Positions 1 to 6,444 of a DNA stretch of 10,147 nucleotides are shown in pieces. Positions within the stretch are counted from its first letter, which is position 1; every line of letters starts with the position of its first letter. This DNA comes from an archaeon (lineage in GTDB: Archaea > Nanobdellota > Nanobdellia > Pacearchaeales > GW2011-AR1): contig JALOQH010000012.1 of the NCBI GenBank assembly GCA_025453475.1, positions 1 through 10,147 of the forward strand, in the 5' to 3' direction. Under the pieces are notes generated by a model. It saw only the letters and a program-made list of their open reading frames with translations. It had not been told where the DNA came from and did no database searches. The position numbers and the translations under genes were made by a program.

Positions 1-173
1 CAAAAGAAAAAACAGTTGCTCCCCCTGCTGCAGAGATAAAAGATAATTCAATCGCAAAAGCAATCAAGAAAGAAAAGATAAAAAAAGAAAAAGTGCCAAA
101 AGCAAAGAAAATTAAGGCAGAATCTCCAAAAACCCTCCCTGAAGAAACAGAATCCGAAGAAGAGAAGGAATAG
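1..173 (+). CDS. C-terminal tail of an unidentified protein (5' truncated)
   Basis: An open frame enters from the left edge and ends at TAG 171-173, giving 56 residues. The tail is strongly charged and low in complexity: about 16 Lys and 12 Glu, with Lys-rich stretches first and an acidic run (EESEEEKE-like) at the very end. It contains no hydrophobic segment or recognisable motif. Such tails occur on archaeal ribosomal, RNA-binding and other nucleic-acid-binding proteins, but nothing here identifies the family, so no function is assigned. The stop codon directly abuts the stop codon of the opposite-strand pilin gene, leaving no intergenic base for a dedicated terminator. Confidence 0.6.
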   Translation, partial: KEKTVAPPAAEIKDNSIAKAIKKEKIKKEKVPKAKKIKAESPKTLPEETESEEEKE

Positions 174-575
174 TTACTGATTCAGATAAACCAGCCCGTT
201 ATTCTTCCGGATTATATTTGAACCGGTTTTTATCTCCCCAGTTACATTATTAATTGGCTGTGCAAGCGCATATTTTCCGTCAATTGTTCTCAGATAGACA
301 GAGGTTCCAACAAATGTTATATTAAACTCAAGTCCAAATGCCTTATTCGGAACAATGAACTCTCTTTCATAACCATCAGAAGCAGAATAAGCGAGGTTTA
401 CTTCGTCTCTTACCGACAAGGCAACATCATTCAGAAAATTCTCCCTGCTTTCTCTCAGTTTATCAGCGCGGTTCGCCTCAAGTGCACCGAAAAAAGCAAC
501 CATAAACACGAGAACCGCTCCGACAAGAATCATAAATTCAACTGCAGACTGCCCGCGAAGACTTTTTATTCCCAT
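174..575 (-). CDS. Archaeal type IV pilin-like protein, class III signal peptide
   Basis: A 133-residue protein. Its N-terminus, MGIKSLRG followed by QSAVEFMILVGAVLVF, is a classical archaeal class III signal peptide. A prepilin peptidase (FlaK/PibD/EppA family) would cut after Gly8, leaving Gln+1 and Glu+5 before a single hydrophobic helix of about 20 residues (roughly 9-30) that packs in the filament core. The rest is a hydrophilic, probably beta-rich head of about 100 residues without cysteines. It is the second gene of a two-gene - strand unit, starting 8 nt after the stop of the pilin gene at 584-1000. A G-rich stretch (AGGCGGG) sits 3 nt before the ATG and may act as a weak ribosome binding site. 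The prepilin assignment is firm. Whether this is a shaft or a minor pilin is inference. Confidence 0.85.
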   Translation of the reverse strand: MGIKSLRGQSAVEFMILVGAVLVFMVAFFGALEANRADKLRESRENFLNDVALSVRDEVNLAYSASDGYEREFIVPNKAFGLEFNITFVGTSVYLRTIDGKYALAQPINNVTGEIKTGSNIIRKNNGLVYLNQ

Positions 576-583
576 ATTCCCGC

Positions 584-1000
584 CTAATTGCCAGCCACCA
601 TCACTCTGTCAGATAGTGCAGTCACCTCAATGGTTCTAACGCCGTCAATACTCCCAATAACGCCCTCCAAAGGCACATTGCTTGAATAGGAAACACTGTT
701 AAACCCTGTGCTCAGGCTGAAATTTATCGCAATCTCCTTCTCGAAGACAGATATTCCTGAAACGCCCTTCGGCAGATAGATGTTTATCGTGCTCTTTGAA
801 GGCTCTCCAGAATAGTAGACTTCTTCGGCAGAACCGATTATCTTTCTTGCAAACTGCTCAATCTGCCTCTCCCGCATCTTGTCCTGGATATCAGCAGAAT
901 AATAAAGCGCAACTCCCAGGGAGATAATAACAAAAAACACGATAAAACCCACTACAATAAGGTATTCTGTGCTTATCTGCCCCCTTTTTTCCTCTTTCAT
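584..1000 (-). CDS. Archaeal type IV pilin-like protein, class III signal peptide
   Basis: A 138-residue protein. Its N-terminus, MKEEKRG followed by QISTEYLIVVGFIVFFV, fits the class III prepilin pattern: a charged leader, a predicted cut after Gly7, Gln+1, Glu+5, then one membrane helix (about residues 13-33). The mature domain holds a stretch with SAEEVYYSGEPSKSTI and YLPKG, of a style I have seen in small archaeal pilins, especially DPANN ones. That resemblance is from memory, not from a search. The C-terminus (SDRVMVAGN) is short and polar. The gene leads a two-gene - strand unit diverging from the secretion operon, so pilins and motor genes share one intergenic region. No Shine-Dalgarno is seen before the ATG. 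An AT-rich TATA candidate lies about 20 nt upstream. Confidence 0.87.
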   Translation of the reverse strand: MKEEKRGQISTEYLIVVGFIVFFVIISLGVALYYSADIQDKMRERQIEQFARKIIGSAEEVYYSGEPSKSTINIYLPKGVSGISVFEKEIAINFSLSTGFNSVSYSSNVPLEGVIGSIDGVRTIEVTALSDRVMVAGN

Positions 1001-1076
1001 GGTGTTAAGTAAGTTTTATAAAATAGCTCGGACAGTTATATTCATTAAATAATCTATTTAAAAGTATTCATAAAGC
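1001..1076. promoter_or_regulatory. Divergent promoter region between pilin pair and secretion operon
   Basis: This 76-nt, mostly AT-rich gap separates two divergent start codons, so it must drive at least one unit on each strand. For the - strand pilins, the best TATA-like element is TTTTATAAAATA at 1014-1025, reading TATTTTATAAAA on that strand. For the + strand operon, there are two AT boxes: ATTAAATAAT at 1044-1053, whose centre is about 28 nt from the ATG at 1077 and suits a leaderless start, and TATTTAAAA at 1055-1063, which is closer. Neither gene has a Shine-Dalgarno, consistent with leaderless or very short-leader mRNAs. The presence of promoters is inferred from gene layout. The exact boxes are tentative. 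Confidence 0.55.
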
Positions 1077-1601
1077 ATGGAAAACAGGGGTGGAAAATCG
1101 AAGATTCTCGGAATTCTTGCAGCAGCAATATTAGTTATTGCGCTCATTCATCTGCTCTCCCATTTCTATATTTTTGGCATCGGTTTTGAAGGATTGTACA
1201 AGAAAAGCATATCTGGCTTTTCATTTATTGAACCCAAAGTTATAGAAACTATGAAGCAGACATACCCTAATTCCAATAAGCTGTCTGTGCTCTTCCTGGT
1301 TGCCGAGTGGATTCTTCTGGGTGTAATTCTCTTTGAAGGCAGAAAGAAAAGGTCAAAAGAGCATATCGGCGAGCTCACCAAAGCACTTTCTGAGAAAAAG
1401 TCCTCATCGCGTTCAAAAACTGATCTTGATGCCCTATATGAGATTCTTAAGGATAAGAAAGAACTATCACTGGGCGAGATATCAAAGGTTTTTGGGGTCG
1501 GGAGTGAAGTGGTGCTCGAATGGAGCAGAATGCTTGAGGAGCACGAGCTTGCAGAGCTTGAATATTCAAATTTTGGGGGTACAACCTTAAAGATAAAGTA
1601 A
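1077..1601 (+). CDS. Two-TM membrane protein with cytoplasmic winged-helix domain
   Basis: A 174-residue protein, first gene of the operon. Residues about 10-34 and 69-87 are hydrophobic membrane helices, with a roughly 35-residue loop between them. A basic RKKR motif (89-92) follows TM2 and suggests that the C-terminal part faces the cytoplasm. After a charged Ser/Lys linker (93-114), residues 115-174 resemble a winged helix: a helix (DLDALYEILK), then LSLGEISKVFGVGSEVVLEWSRML as helix-turn-helix, then a wing-like end with YSNFGGTTLKIK. The start ATG lies behind AT-rich promoter elements without a Shine-Dalgarno. Membrane-bound wHTH regulators of archaella exist (ArnR of Sulfolobus), but there the DNA-binding domain is N-terminal. 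Regulator or secretion-ATPase adaptor are both possible. The function is unassigned. The gene ends 1 nt before the ATPase gene. Confidence 0.8.
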   Translation: MENRGGKSKILGILAAAILVIALIHLLSHFYIFGIGFEGLYKKSISGFSFIEPKVIETMKQTYPNSNKLSVLFLVAEWILLGVILFEGRKKRSKEHIGELTKALSEKKSSSRSKTDLDALYEILKDKKELSLGEISKVFGVGSEVVLEWSRMLEEHELAELEYSNFGGTTLKIK

Positions 1602-1602
1602 A

Positions 1603-3306
1603 ATGGCAAAGAAACACCGTTCAGAAAGAGAAATAAAGGAGAGATTGCGTCATCTCCAGAACAAAGCCAGTCATCTCGGATTGAATCATCCAGCTCCCCG
1701 CGCGAATCCAGAGCATAAAGAGCACAAACCAGAGCATCCTAAAAACAGAATAGAGCAGAAACCTAAGCACAATCCTCCAATCAAGCATCCAGAGCACAGG
1801 CATATTCCCCCAAAAAATCCTGAAAGGCAGGTTATTGACTCGTATCCTCTCGAAGTTGACGGAGCAAAGGTTGAAGTTAAAATAACGAAAGAGCCTGTCG
1901 GACTAAAGTATAATCTTCATATCGCAGATATTGGTCTTGCAACCTCCGCGCTCCTCGCAGAAATAAGAAATGAATTAGTCTCTCTTACAACTATCAGCAT
2001 GAAAGAGCTGACAGACCCTGAAGCATTCCAGTCAATAAAAGAAAGGTTCATGACAAATGCAATAAATATGATAAGGGAGAAATTGCCGGGCATTGAAAAG
2101 CAGACAGAAACATTCCTGATAGGAAAGCTTATTCAGGATATGCTTGGACTGGGGAAGATAGAATTTCTTATCAATGACCCGAATCTCGAAGAGATTGTTA
2201 TTCCCTCATCAACAGAGCTGATTAAAGTATACTCCAAAAAATACGGGTGGTTGGATACAAATGTAAAAATCGAAAAAGAAGATGATATCATAAACTATGC
2301 CAACATAATTGCCCGCCGTGTAGGAAAGCAGATTACTGTTTTAACTCCATTGCTTGACGCGCATTTAATAACCGGGGACAGGATAAATGCGGTTTTATAT
2401 CCAATTGGAACAAAGGGGACAACAATCACGATAAGAAAATTCGCAAGAGACCCGTTCACCATTGTGGATTTAATAAACAACAATACCTGCGACCTTGAAA
2501 CAGCAGCCTTGATATGGCTGGCCGTTGAGTATGAAATGAACATCTTATTCTCGGGCGGAACAGGCTCTGGAAAAACATCGTTCCTGAACGCATGCATGGC
2601 TTTTGTCCCGCCGAATCAGAGAATTGTGAGCATTGAAGATACAAGAGAGCTTATGCTGCCTGAATTCCTTTACTGGACCCCTCTCGTGACAAGAACCCCT
2701 AATTCCGAGGGAAAGGGGGAGGTGTCAATGCTCGATTTGTTAGTTAATTCCCTAAGAATGCGCCCTGACAGAATTATTCTTGGCGAAATGAGAAGAGAAG
2801 CAGAAGCCCATGTCCTCTTTGAAGCAATGCATACAGGGCACTCGGTCTATGCGACAGTCCACGCAGATACTGCGAGCGAAACAATCTCCCGTCTTGTCAA
2901 TCCTCCGTTGAATGTTCCTGCAAATCTGCTCAAGTCAATCAACCTTAATGTGGTCATGTTCAGGGACAGAAGAAAGGGAATCCGCCGTGTCCTTCAGGTC
3001 GCAGAAATAAATATGGAAAAAGACAGCGCAAAGCCCAATATTCTCTACAGATGGACCCCGGAGAGCGATAAGATAATAAAACACGCTGAAAGCACAAGAT
3101 TCTTCGAGGACATCTCAAGAAACACAGGGCTTCACGGCTCAGAGCTTGACAGGGATTTGAACGAAAAGAAATCAATATTATCCTGGCTCATAAAAAACAA
3201 GATTAGGAATATAGCCCAGGTCAGCAAAGTCATGAACCTCTACTACAAGAACAGGGCGCACATCCTGGAAATTATGCGCAAGAACGATAAATCGCAGTTC
3301 ATCTAA
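1603..3306 (+). CDS. tadA: TadA/VirB11/CpaF-type secretion ATPase
   Basis: A 567-residue hexameric-type AAA-like motor ATPase of the type II/IV secretion superfamily, predicted to power pilus assembly at the cytoplasmic face. Visible motifs: Walker A GGTGSGKT (318-325), Asp box IVSIEDTRELML (341-352), Walker B RIILGEMRREAE (390-401), and His box HTGHSVYATVHADT (410-423), all intact. Residues about 150-280 form the N-terminal domain that precedes the core, including the IRKFARDPFTI segment. Residues 1-75 form a Lys/His/Pro/Glu-rich, probably disordered tail with 11 His in the first 67 residues and repeated PEH. The C-terminal region (about 480-567) is helical and charged. The ATG is 1 nt after the preceding stop, without a good Shine-Dalgarno, so translation is probably coupled. 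The two platform proteins follow directly. The family call is certain. The exact archaeal subtype is not. Confidence 0.95.
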   Translation: MAKKHRSEREIKERLRHLQNKASHLGLNHPAPRANPEHKEHKPEHPKNRIEQKPKHNPPIKHPEHRHIPPKNPERQVIDSYPLEVDGAKVEVKITKEPVGLKYNLHIADIGLATSALLAEIRNELVSLTTISMKELTDPEAFQSIKERFMTNAINMIREKLPGIEKQTETFLIGKLIQDMLGLGKIEFLINDPNLEEIVIPSSTELIKVYSKKYGWLDTNVKIEKEDDIINYANIIARRVGKQITVLTPLLDAHLITGDRINAVLYPIGTKGTTITIRKFARDPFTIVDLINNNTCDLETAALIWLAVEYEMNILFSGGTGSGKTSFLNACMAFVPPNQRIVSIEDTRELMLPEFLYWTPLVTRTPNSEGKGEVSMLDLLVNSLRMRPDRIILGEMRREAEAHVLFEAMHTGHSVYATVHADTASETISRLVNPPLNVPANLLKSINLNVVMFRDRRKGIRRVLQVAEINMEKDSAKPNILYRWTPESDKIIKHAESTRFFEDISRNTGLHGSELDRDLNEKKSILSWLIKNKIRNIAQVSKVMNLYYKNRAHILEIMRKNDKSQFI

Positions 3307-3308
3307 AG

Positions 3309-4190
3309 ATGATATTCAAGATACCATTTACATTCTCAAGCCCTGAGATATTGAAAAAGAAATCCCGATTTATATCCTCAAGACTAAAGCATAAAAAGAC
3401 CTCAAGGCTTTCAGACTATCTGAGAAATTCCGATGCCTCTCTGACAAGAGAGGAATATCTCGCAATCTGCATCAGAAGTTTTCTTATAACTTTTATTTCT
3501 CTTTATATCATATTCTCAACCCTTTGCTTTTTCATTGGAGCTTCTGCTTTCTGCCTTGTCGCACTTGCAATTTCCCTTCCAATCGCTGGATTCATGCTTT
3601 TCTCGCAGTTAATGTACCCCAAAGTCTACTCAACAAAAAAACAAAAAGATATAGAAAAAAATCTTATTCCTGCTCTCGAGGACATGCTTGTGCAATTAAA
3701 CTCAGGAATACCCCTCTTCACGATTCTTGTTAACATTTCATCCTCCGGCTATGGGGAGCTTACAACAGAATTCAAAAGAGCTGTCAAGAAGATAAACTCC
3801 GGGATGCCGCAGATAGATGTTCTCGAAGAACTCGGAGAGAAAAACATCTCCCCCTATTTCAGAAGGACACTCTGGCAAATAAGCAACGGGATGCGTGCAG
3901 GCAGCGACATCTCAATAATTATAAAAGAAAGCATAAAATCCCTGAGTGAAGAGCAGATTATTCAGATTCAGAGCTACGGCAACAAGCTTAATCCTATAAT
4001 TATGTTTTTTATGCTTACCGCAGTAATTATGCCTGCTCTTGCAATAACCTTCTTTACAATAATCGCCTCGCTTGTCAGCCTGCCAACCTCGATATCTCAG
4101 CTTGTTTTAATCACCCTGTTCGGAGCAATAATCTTTGTGCAGATAATGTTCTTGGGCACAATCCGTTCGCTGAGGCCGACACTAATCTAA
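3309..4190 (+). CDS. TadC/GspF-family pilus platform protein 1
   Basis: A 293-residue polytopic membrane protein. It has a basic cytoplasmic N-terminus (1-50), two membrane helices (about 52-72 and 76-100), a cytoplasmic type II secretion F domain (about 112-225), then two more helices (about 228-252 and 262-284) and a short basic tail. The F domain shows the usual pattern: an amphipathic start (IEKNLIPALEDMLVQLNSGIPL), then SGMPQIDVLEELGE and the second half NGMRAGSDISIIIKESI. Proteins of this family anchor the ATPase and the pilin filament in the membrane. It starts 2 nt after the ATPase stop and 1 nt separates it from the next platform gene. With its neighbour it forms a TadB/TadC-like pair. 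Which of the two corresponds to TadB cannot be told by eye. Confidence 0.9.
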   Translation: MIFKIPFTFSSPEILKKKSRFISSRLKHKKTSRLSDYLRNSDASLTREEYLAICIRSFLITFISLYIIFSTLCFFIGASAFCLVALAISLPIAGFMLFSQLMYPKVYSTKKQKDIEKNLIPALEDMLVQLNSGIPLFTILVNISSSGYGELTTEFKRAVKKINSGMPQIDVLEELGEKNISPYFRRTLWQISNGMRAGSDISIIIKESIKSLSEEQIIQIQSYGNKLNPIIMFFMLTAVIMPALAITFFTIIASLVSLPTSISQLVLITLFGAIIFVQIMFLGTIRSLRPTLI

Positions 4191-4191
4191 C

Positions 4192-5103
4192 ATGGAGCAT
4201 TCATTTCATAAACACCAGATAAAGGAGAAAGCATTCAGGACACAGGTTATCCTGATTTTAGTGGCTATTTTCGCATTTACAATCACATATCTTGCCACAA
4301 AAGCGATTATAACTGCCCTTGTTCTTTTCATAGCAATAATTGTTCTTATCCCGGTCTATCTGTTCATACGCAAGAAGATAATTGAATCCTCAGAAATAAA
4401 GAAGATGGAGGAAGTCTTCCCCGACTTTATTGAACTCATGTCCTCTAATCTGAGGGCTGGAATGACAATCGAGAAAGCCCTGCTTCTTAGCTCAAGAAAA
4501 GAATTCGCCCCGCTTGACCGGCATATTTCCCTTCTAGGAAAGGATATTGTCACAGGAAAAGAAGTCACGGCAGCCATGCAGGACATGGCAAGCAGGGTAA
4601 ATTCGGCGAAGATAAAAAAGACCATAGACGTAATCATCTCAGGTATAAAAGCCGGCGGAAACATTGCGATTCTTCTCGAAGAGACAGCAGTCAATATGAG
4701 AGAACGCTCATTTGTCGAGAAAAGAGCTGCTTCGAATGTCTTAATGTATATCATTTTCATCTTCTTCGCTGTCGCAATCGGAGCACCTATCCTATTCGGG
4801 CTTTCCGCATCCCTGGTGAAGATAATGACTTCGATTCTCGCAACAATTCCTGCAACAGACCTGCCCTCAAACGCGCCATTCACGCTGACAAAGATAACAA
4901 TCTCTGTTTCATTCATAACAAATCTCTCGCTGTTCTTCCTGATAGCCACGTCTTTCCTTGCATCAATGATAATCGGGCTTGTCAGCAAAGGCGACGAGAA
5001 ATCCGGGCTCAAATATGCTATCCCTCTCGCTTTGATAAGCTCTGCGGTCTTCTTTGCAATAAAATCCTTTATGTCAAGCTACTTCTCAACTTTCTTTGGT
5101 TAA
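4192..5103 (+). CDS. TadC/GspF-family pilus platform protein 2
   Basis: A 303-residue membrane protein homologous in layout to the previous gene product. It has an N-terminal pair of helices (about 17-35 and 37-58), a basic RKK stretch, and a cytoplasmic F domain (about 68-178). The F domain carries the hallmark FPDFIELMSSNLRAGMTIEKAL followed by VISGIKAGGNIAILLEETA. Helices at about 184-210 and 236-262, plus an extra terminal helix (about 273-293), complete it. The predicted role is the second half of the inner-membrane platform on which the ATPase acts. Two single-domain platform genes behind one ATPase is the arrangement of Tad-type systems. It starts 1 nt after the preceding stop. A 218-residue frame on the opposite strand is only a shadow of this gene. 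Confidence 0.9.
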   Translation: MEHSFHKHQIKEKAFRTQVILILVAIFAFTITYLATKAIITALVLFIAIIVLIPVYLFIRKKIIESSEIKKMEEVFPDFIELMSSNLRAGMTIEKALLLSSRKEFAPLDRHISLLGKDIVTGKEVTAAMQDMASRVNSAKIKKTIDVIISGIKAGGNIAILLEETAVNMRERSFVEKRAASNVLMYIIFIFFAVAIGAPILFGLSASLVKIMTSILATIPATDLPSNAPFTLTKITISVSFITNLSLFFLIATSFLASMIIGLVSKGDEKSGLKYAIPLALISSAVFFAIKSFMSSYFSTFFG

Positions 5104-5118
5104 GGCTGAAAAGATAGA

Positions 5119-5126
5119 TTTTTATA
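5119..5126 (+). promoter_or_regulatory. Candidate TATA box of the KaiC-like ATPase gene
   Basis: TTTTTATA lies in the 43-nt gap after the second platform gene, the only sizeable gap inside the operon. Its centre is about 24-25 nt before the ATG at 5147, close to the 26-27 nt expected between an archaeal TATA box and the transcription start. This fits a leaderless mRNA starting at or next to that ATG, and no Shine-Dalgarno is present. It suggests that the downstream half of the operon can be expressed separately from the motor genes. Confidence 0.5.
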
Positions 5127-5146
5127 GAAAGAAACCACATAAACTT

Positions 5147-5956
5147 ATGAAATCAAAAAAGAGAACCAAAAGACATATGCAACACAGAAAAATCAGGAGA
5201 ACAAGGATAAAAAAACACGCAAAATCCGGAAAAGTCAGGGTAATCAGGATAAAAGATGGAAGAATTCCAAGCGGTGTCCCGAATTTTGACTGTCTTGTGG
5301 AGGGGGGTTTCGAAAAAAGCTCCACAAACCTCATTGTTGGAGGCGCAGGCTCTGGAAAATCCATTTTCGCAACCCAATTCATAATGGAAGGCATAGAACT
5401 GGGCGAAAATTGCCTTTATGTGACATTTGAAGAAAAAAAAGAGCAGTTTTACAAGAATATGCTTGAATTCGGATGGGATCTCTCAAAACACGAAAGAAAA
5501 GGCAGGCTGGTCTTTCTTGAATACACCCCGGAAAAAGTTAAAAATATGCTTGAAGAAGGCGGAGGCGCAGTAGAATCGATTATAATGAAGAAAAAAATAA
5601 AAAGAGTTGTTATAGACAGCATAACCTCCTTCGAACTTCTCTTCCAGGATGAATTTGCAAAAAGAGAGGCAGCGCTCTCATTGTTTAACATGATTAACAA
5701 CTGGGGCTGTACCTCTCTTCTGACTCTTGAAGAAGAGAATTCAAACGAAACCAAGATGGCTTCCCGTGCCCTGGAGTTTGAATCAGACTCCATAGTGCTG
5801 TTGTATTACATAAGAAAAGACGGGGAAAGGGAGCGTTTTCTCGAAATACTGAAAATGAGGGGAACAGAGCACTCAAACAAGCTCTATCGCTTTGAAATGA
5901 CAAAAAAAGGCATTGTAGTTGATAAAAAGCCAGCAAGAATCTCTGCAAGAATCTGA
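5147..5956 (+). CDS. KaiC/Rad55-family ATPase with basic N-terminal tail
   Basis: A 269-residue single-domain RecA-fold ATPase. The entry motif RIPSGVPNFDCLVEGGF (39-55) is typical of KaiC-like proteins. Walker A is GGAGSGKS (65-72), the catalytic glutamate pair is in VTFEE (E95/E96), and Walker B is RVVIDS (153-158). The sites for ATP binding and hydrolysis therefore look complete. Residues 1-36 carry 18 Lys/Arg, three His and no acidic residue, suggesting contact with nucleic acid, membrane or an acidic partner. ATG 5147 was chosen because a TATA-like box sits about 25 nt upstream. A TTG at 5096 would extend the protein by 17 residues and overlap the previous gene. Archaella use FlaH, a KaiC relative, beside the motor ATPase, so this may play a comparable role. 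It could also be a regulatory KaiC-like ATPase. The family is firm and the role is inferred. Confidence 0.88.
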   Translation: MKSKKRTKRHMQHRKIRRTRIKKHAKSGKVRVIRIKDGRIPSGVPNFDCLVEGGFEKSSTNLIVGGAGSGKSIFATQFIMEGIELGENCLYVTFEEKKEQFYKNMLEFGWDLSKHERKGRLVFLEYTPEKVKNMLEEGGGAVESIIMKKKIKRVVIDSITSFELLFQDEFAKREAALSLFNMINNWGCTSLLTLEEENSNETKMASRALEFESDSIVLLYYIRKDGERERFLEILKMRGTEHSNKLYRFEMTKKGIVVDKKPARISARI

Positions 5957-5960
5957 TAAC

Positions 5961-6443
5961 ATGATGAAAAAAAGAGCGCAGGGATGGGGCTTTGACCTGA
6001 TGATTGCAATAATAATATTTCTTTCTGCAATAATTGCATTCTACTACTTCTCCATGAGCAGCACCAATGAATCCGAACAGTACCTCGATTCACTGAACTA
6101 CGATGCAGCGAATATTGCAGAATCTTTCCTTTCTGAAGGCTCTCCCGCAGACTGGAACTCAACCCATGTTTTCAAGATAGGTGTTCTCTCAAACCTTAGA
6201 ATAAACGAAACAAAACTGCTTAATTTCAAAATAATTGCGGATTCAGACTATTACGAAACAAAAAATCTCCTGAATTCAAAACATGACTATTCTATCTCTT
6301 TCTCAGAGAACATTACAATCAACGGCACTGCAATAGAATACATCGGGGCACTGCCCAGCAATCCTCAAAACCTTATTAAAGCGACCAGGCTTGCAACCTA
6401 TCGTGAGAGGCCGCTCTCAGTTTATGTCAGCGTTTGGAATTAA
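5961..6443 (+). CDS. Pilin-like single-TM surface protein (putative minor pilin)
   Basis: A 160-residue protein. Its N-terminus, MMKKRAQGWGFDLMIAIIIF, has a short basic leader and then a hydrophobic helix (about 12-31), like a prepilin but with a non-standard cut region (RA|QG or nearby). It has Asp, at +6 if cut after Ala6, instead of the usual Glu+5. The predicted exterior domain has five N-x-S/T sequons in about 125 residues and no cysteine, consistent with an N-glycosylated surface location. ATG 5961 is chosen because it is 4 nt after the KaiC-like gene's stop and gives the leader directly. An upstream TTG at 5919 would place the helix too far inside. ATG 5964 is equally possible. The function is unknown. 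Context and N-terminus suggest a minor pilin or filament-associated subunit. Confidence 0.75.
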   Translation: MMKKRAQGWGFDLMIAIIIFLSAIIAFYYFSMSSTNESEQYLDSLNYDAANIAESFLSEGSPADWNSTHVFKIGVLSNLRINETKLLNFKIIADSDYYETKNLLNSKHDYSISFSENITINGTAIEYIGALPSNPQNLIKATRLATYRERPLSVYVSVWN

Positions 6444-6444
6444 A

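Noticed and set aside
1166..1609. 147-codon - strand frame
   Set aside because: It is antisense to the winged-helix membrane protein gene, Ser/Ile-rich and without domain features. It is a shadow frame.
4356..5012. 218-codon open frame on the - strand
   Set aside because: It lies fully antisense to the second TadC-like gene. Its protein has no recognisable motif, and the + strand frame is a clear family member.
1603..5103. Conjugation or type IV secretion system (VirB11-like)
   Set aside because: No VirB4, VirD4 or relaxase genes are present. TadC-like proteins and pilins surround the ATPase, which points to a pilus.
5096..5146. TTG start of the KaiC-like gene at 5096
   Set aside because: It overlaps the previous gene, has no Shine-Dalgarno and would put the TATA-like box inside the coding region. 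ATG 5147 fits better, but the extension is not excluded.
5147..5956. Calling the KaiC-like protein FlaH of an archaellum
   Set aside because: Walker A is GGAGSGKS with a VTFEE glutamate pair as in KaiC. No flaF/flaG or archaellin genes are beside it, and the platform is split in two as in Tad systems.
5919..5960. TTG start at 5919 for the 160-residue pilin-like protein
   Set aside because: It would add a polar 14-residue stretch before the basic leader and overlap the KaiC-like gene. ATG 5961 is more natural.
6391..6444. Upstream TTG (6391) or ATG (6424) starts for the VWA gene
   Set aside because: Both overlap the preceding gene. ATG 6445 gives the compact MKRG leader and the 1-nt spacing seen at other junctions of this operon.
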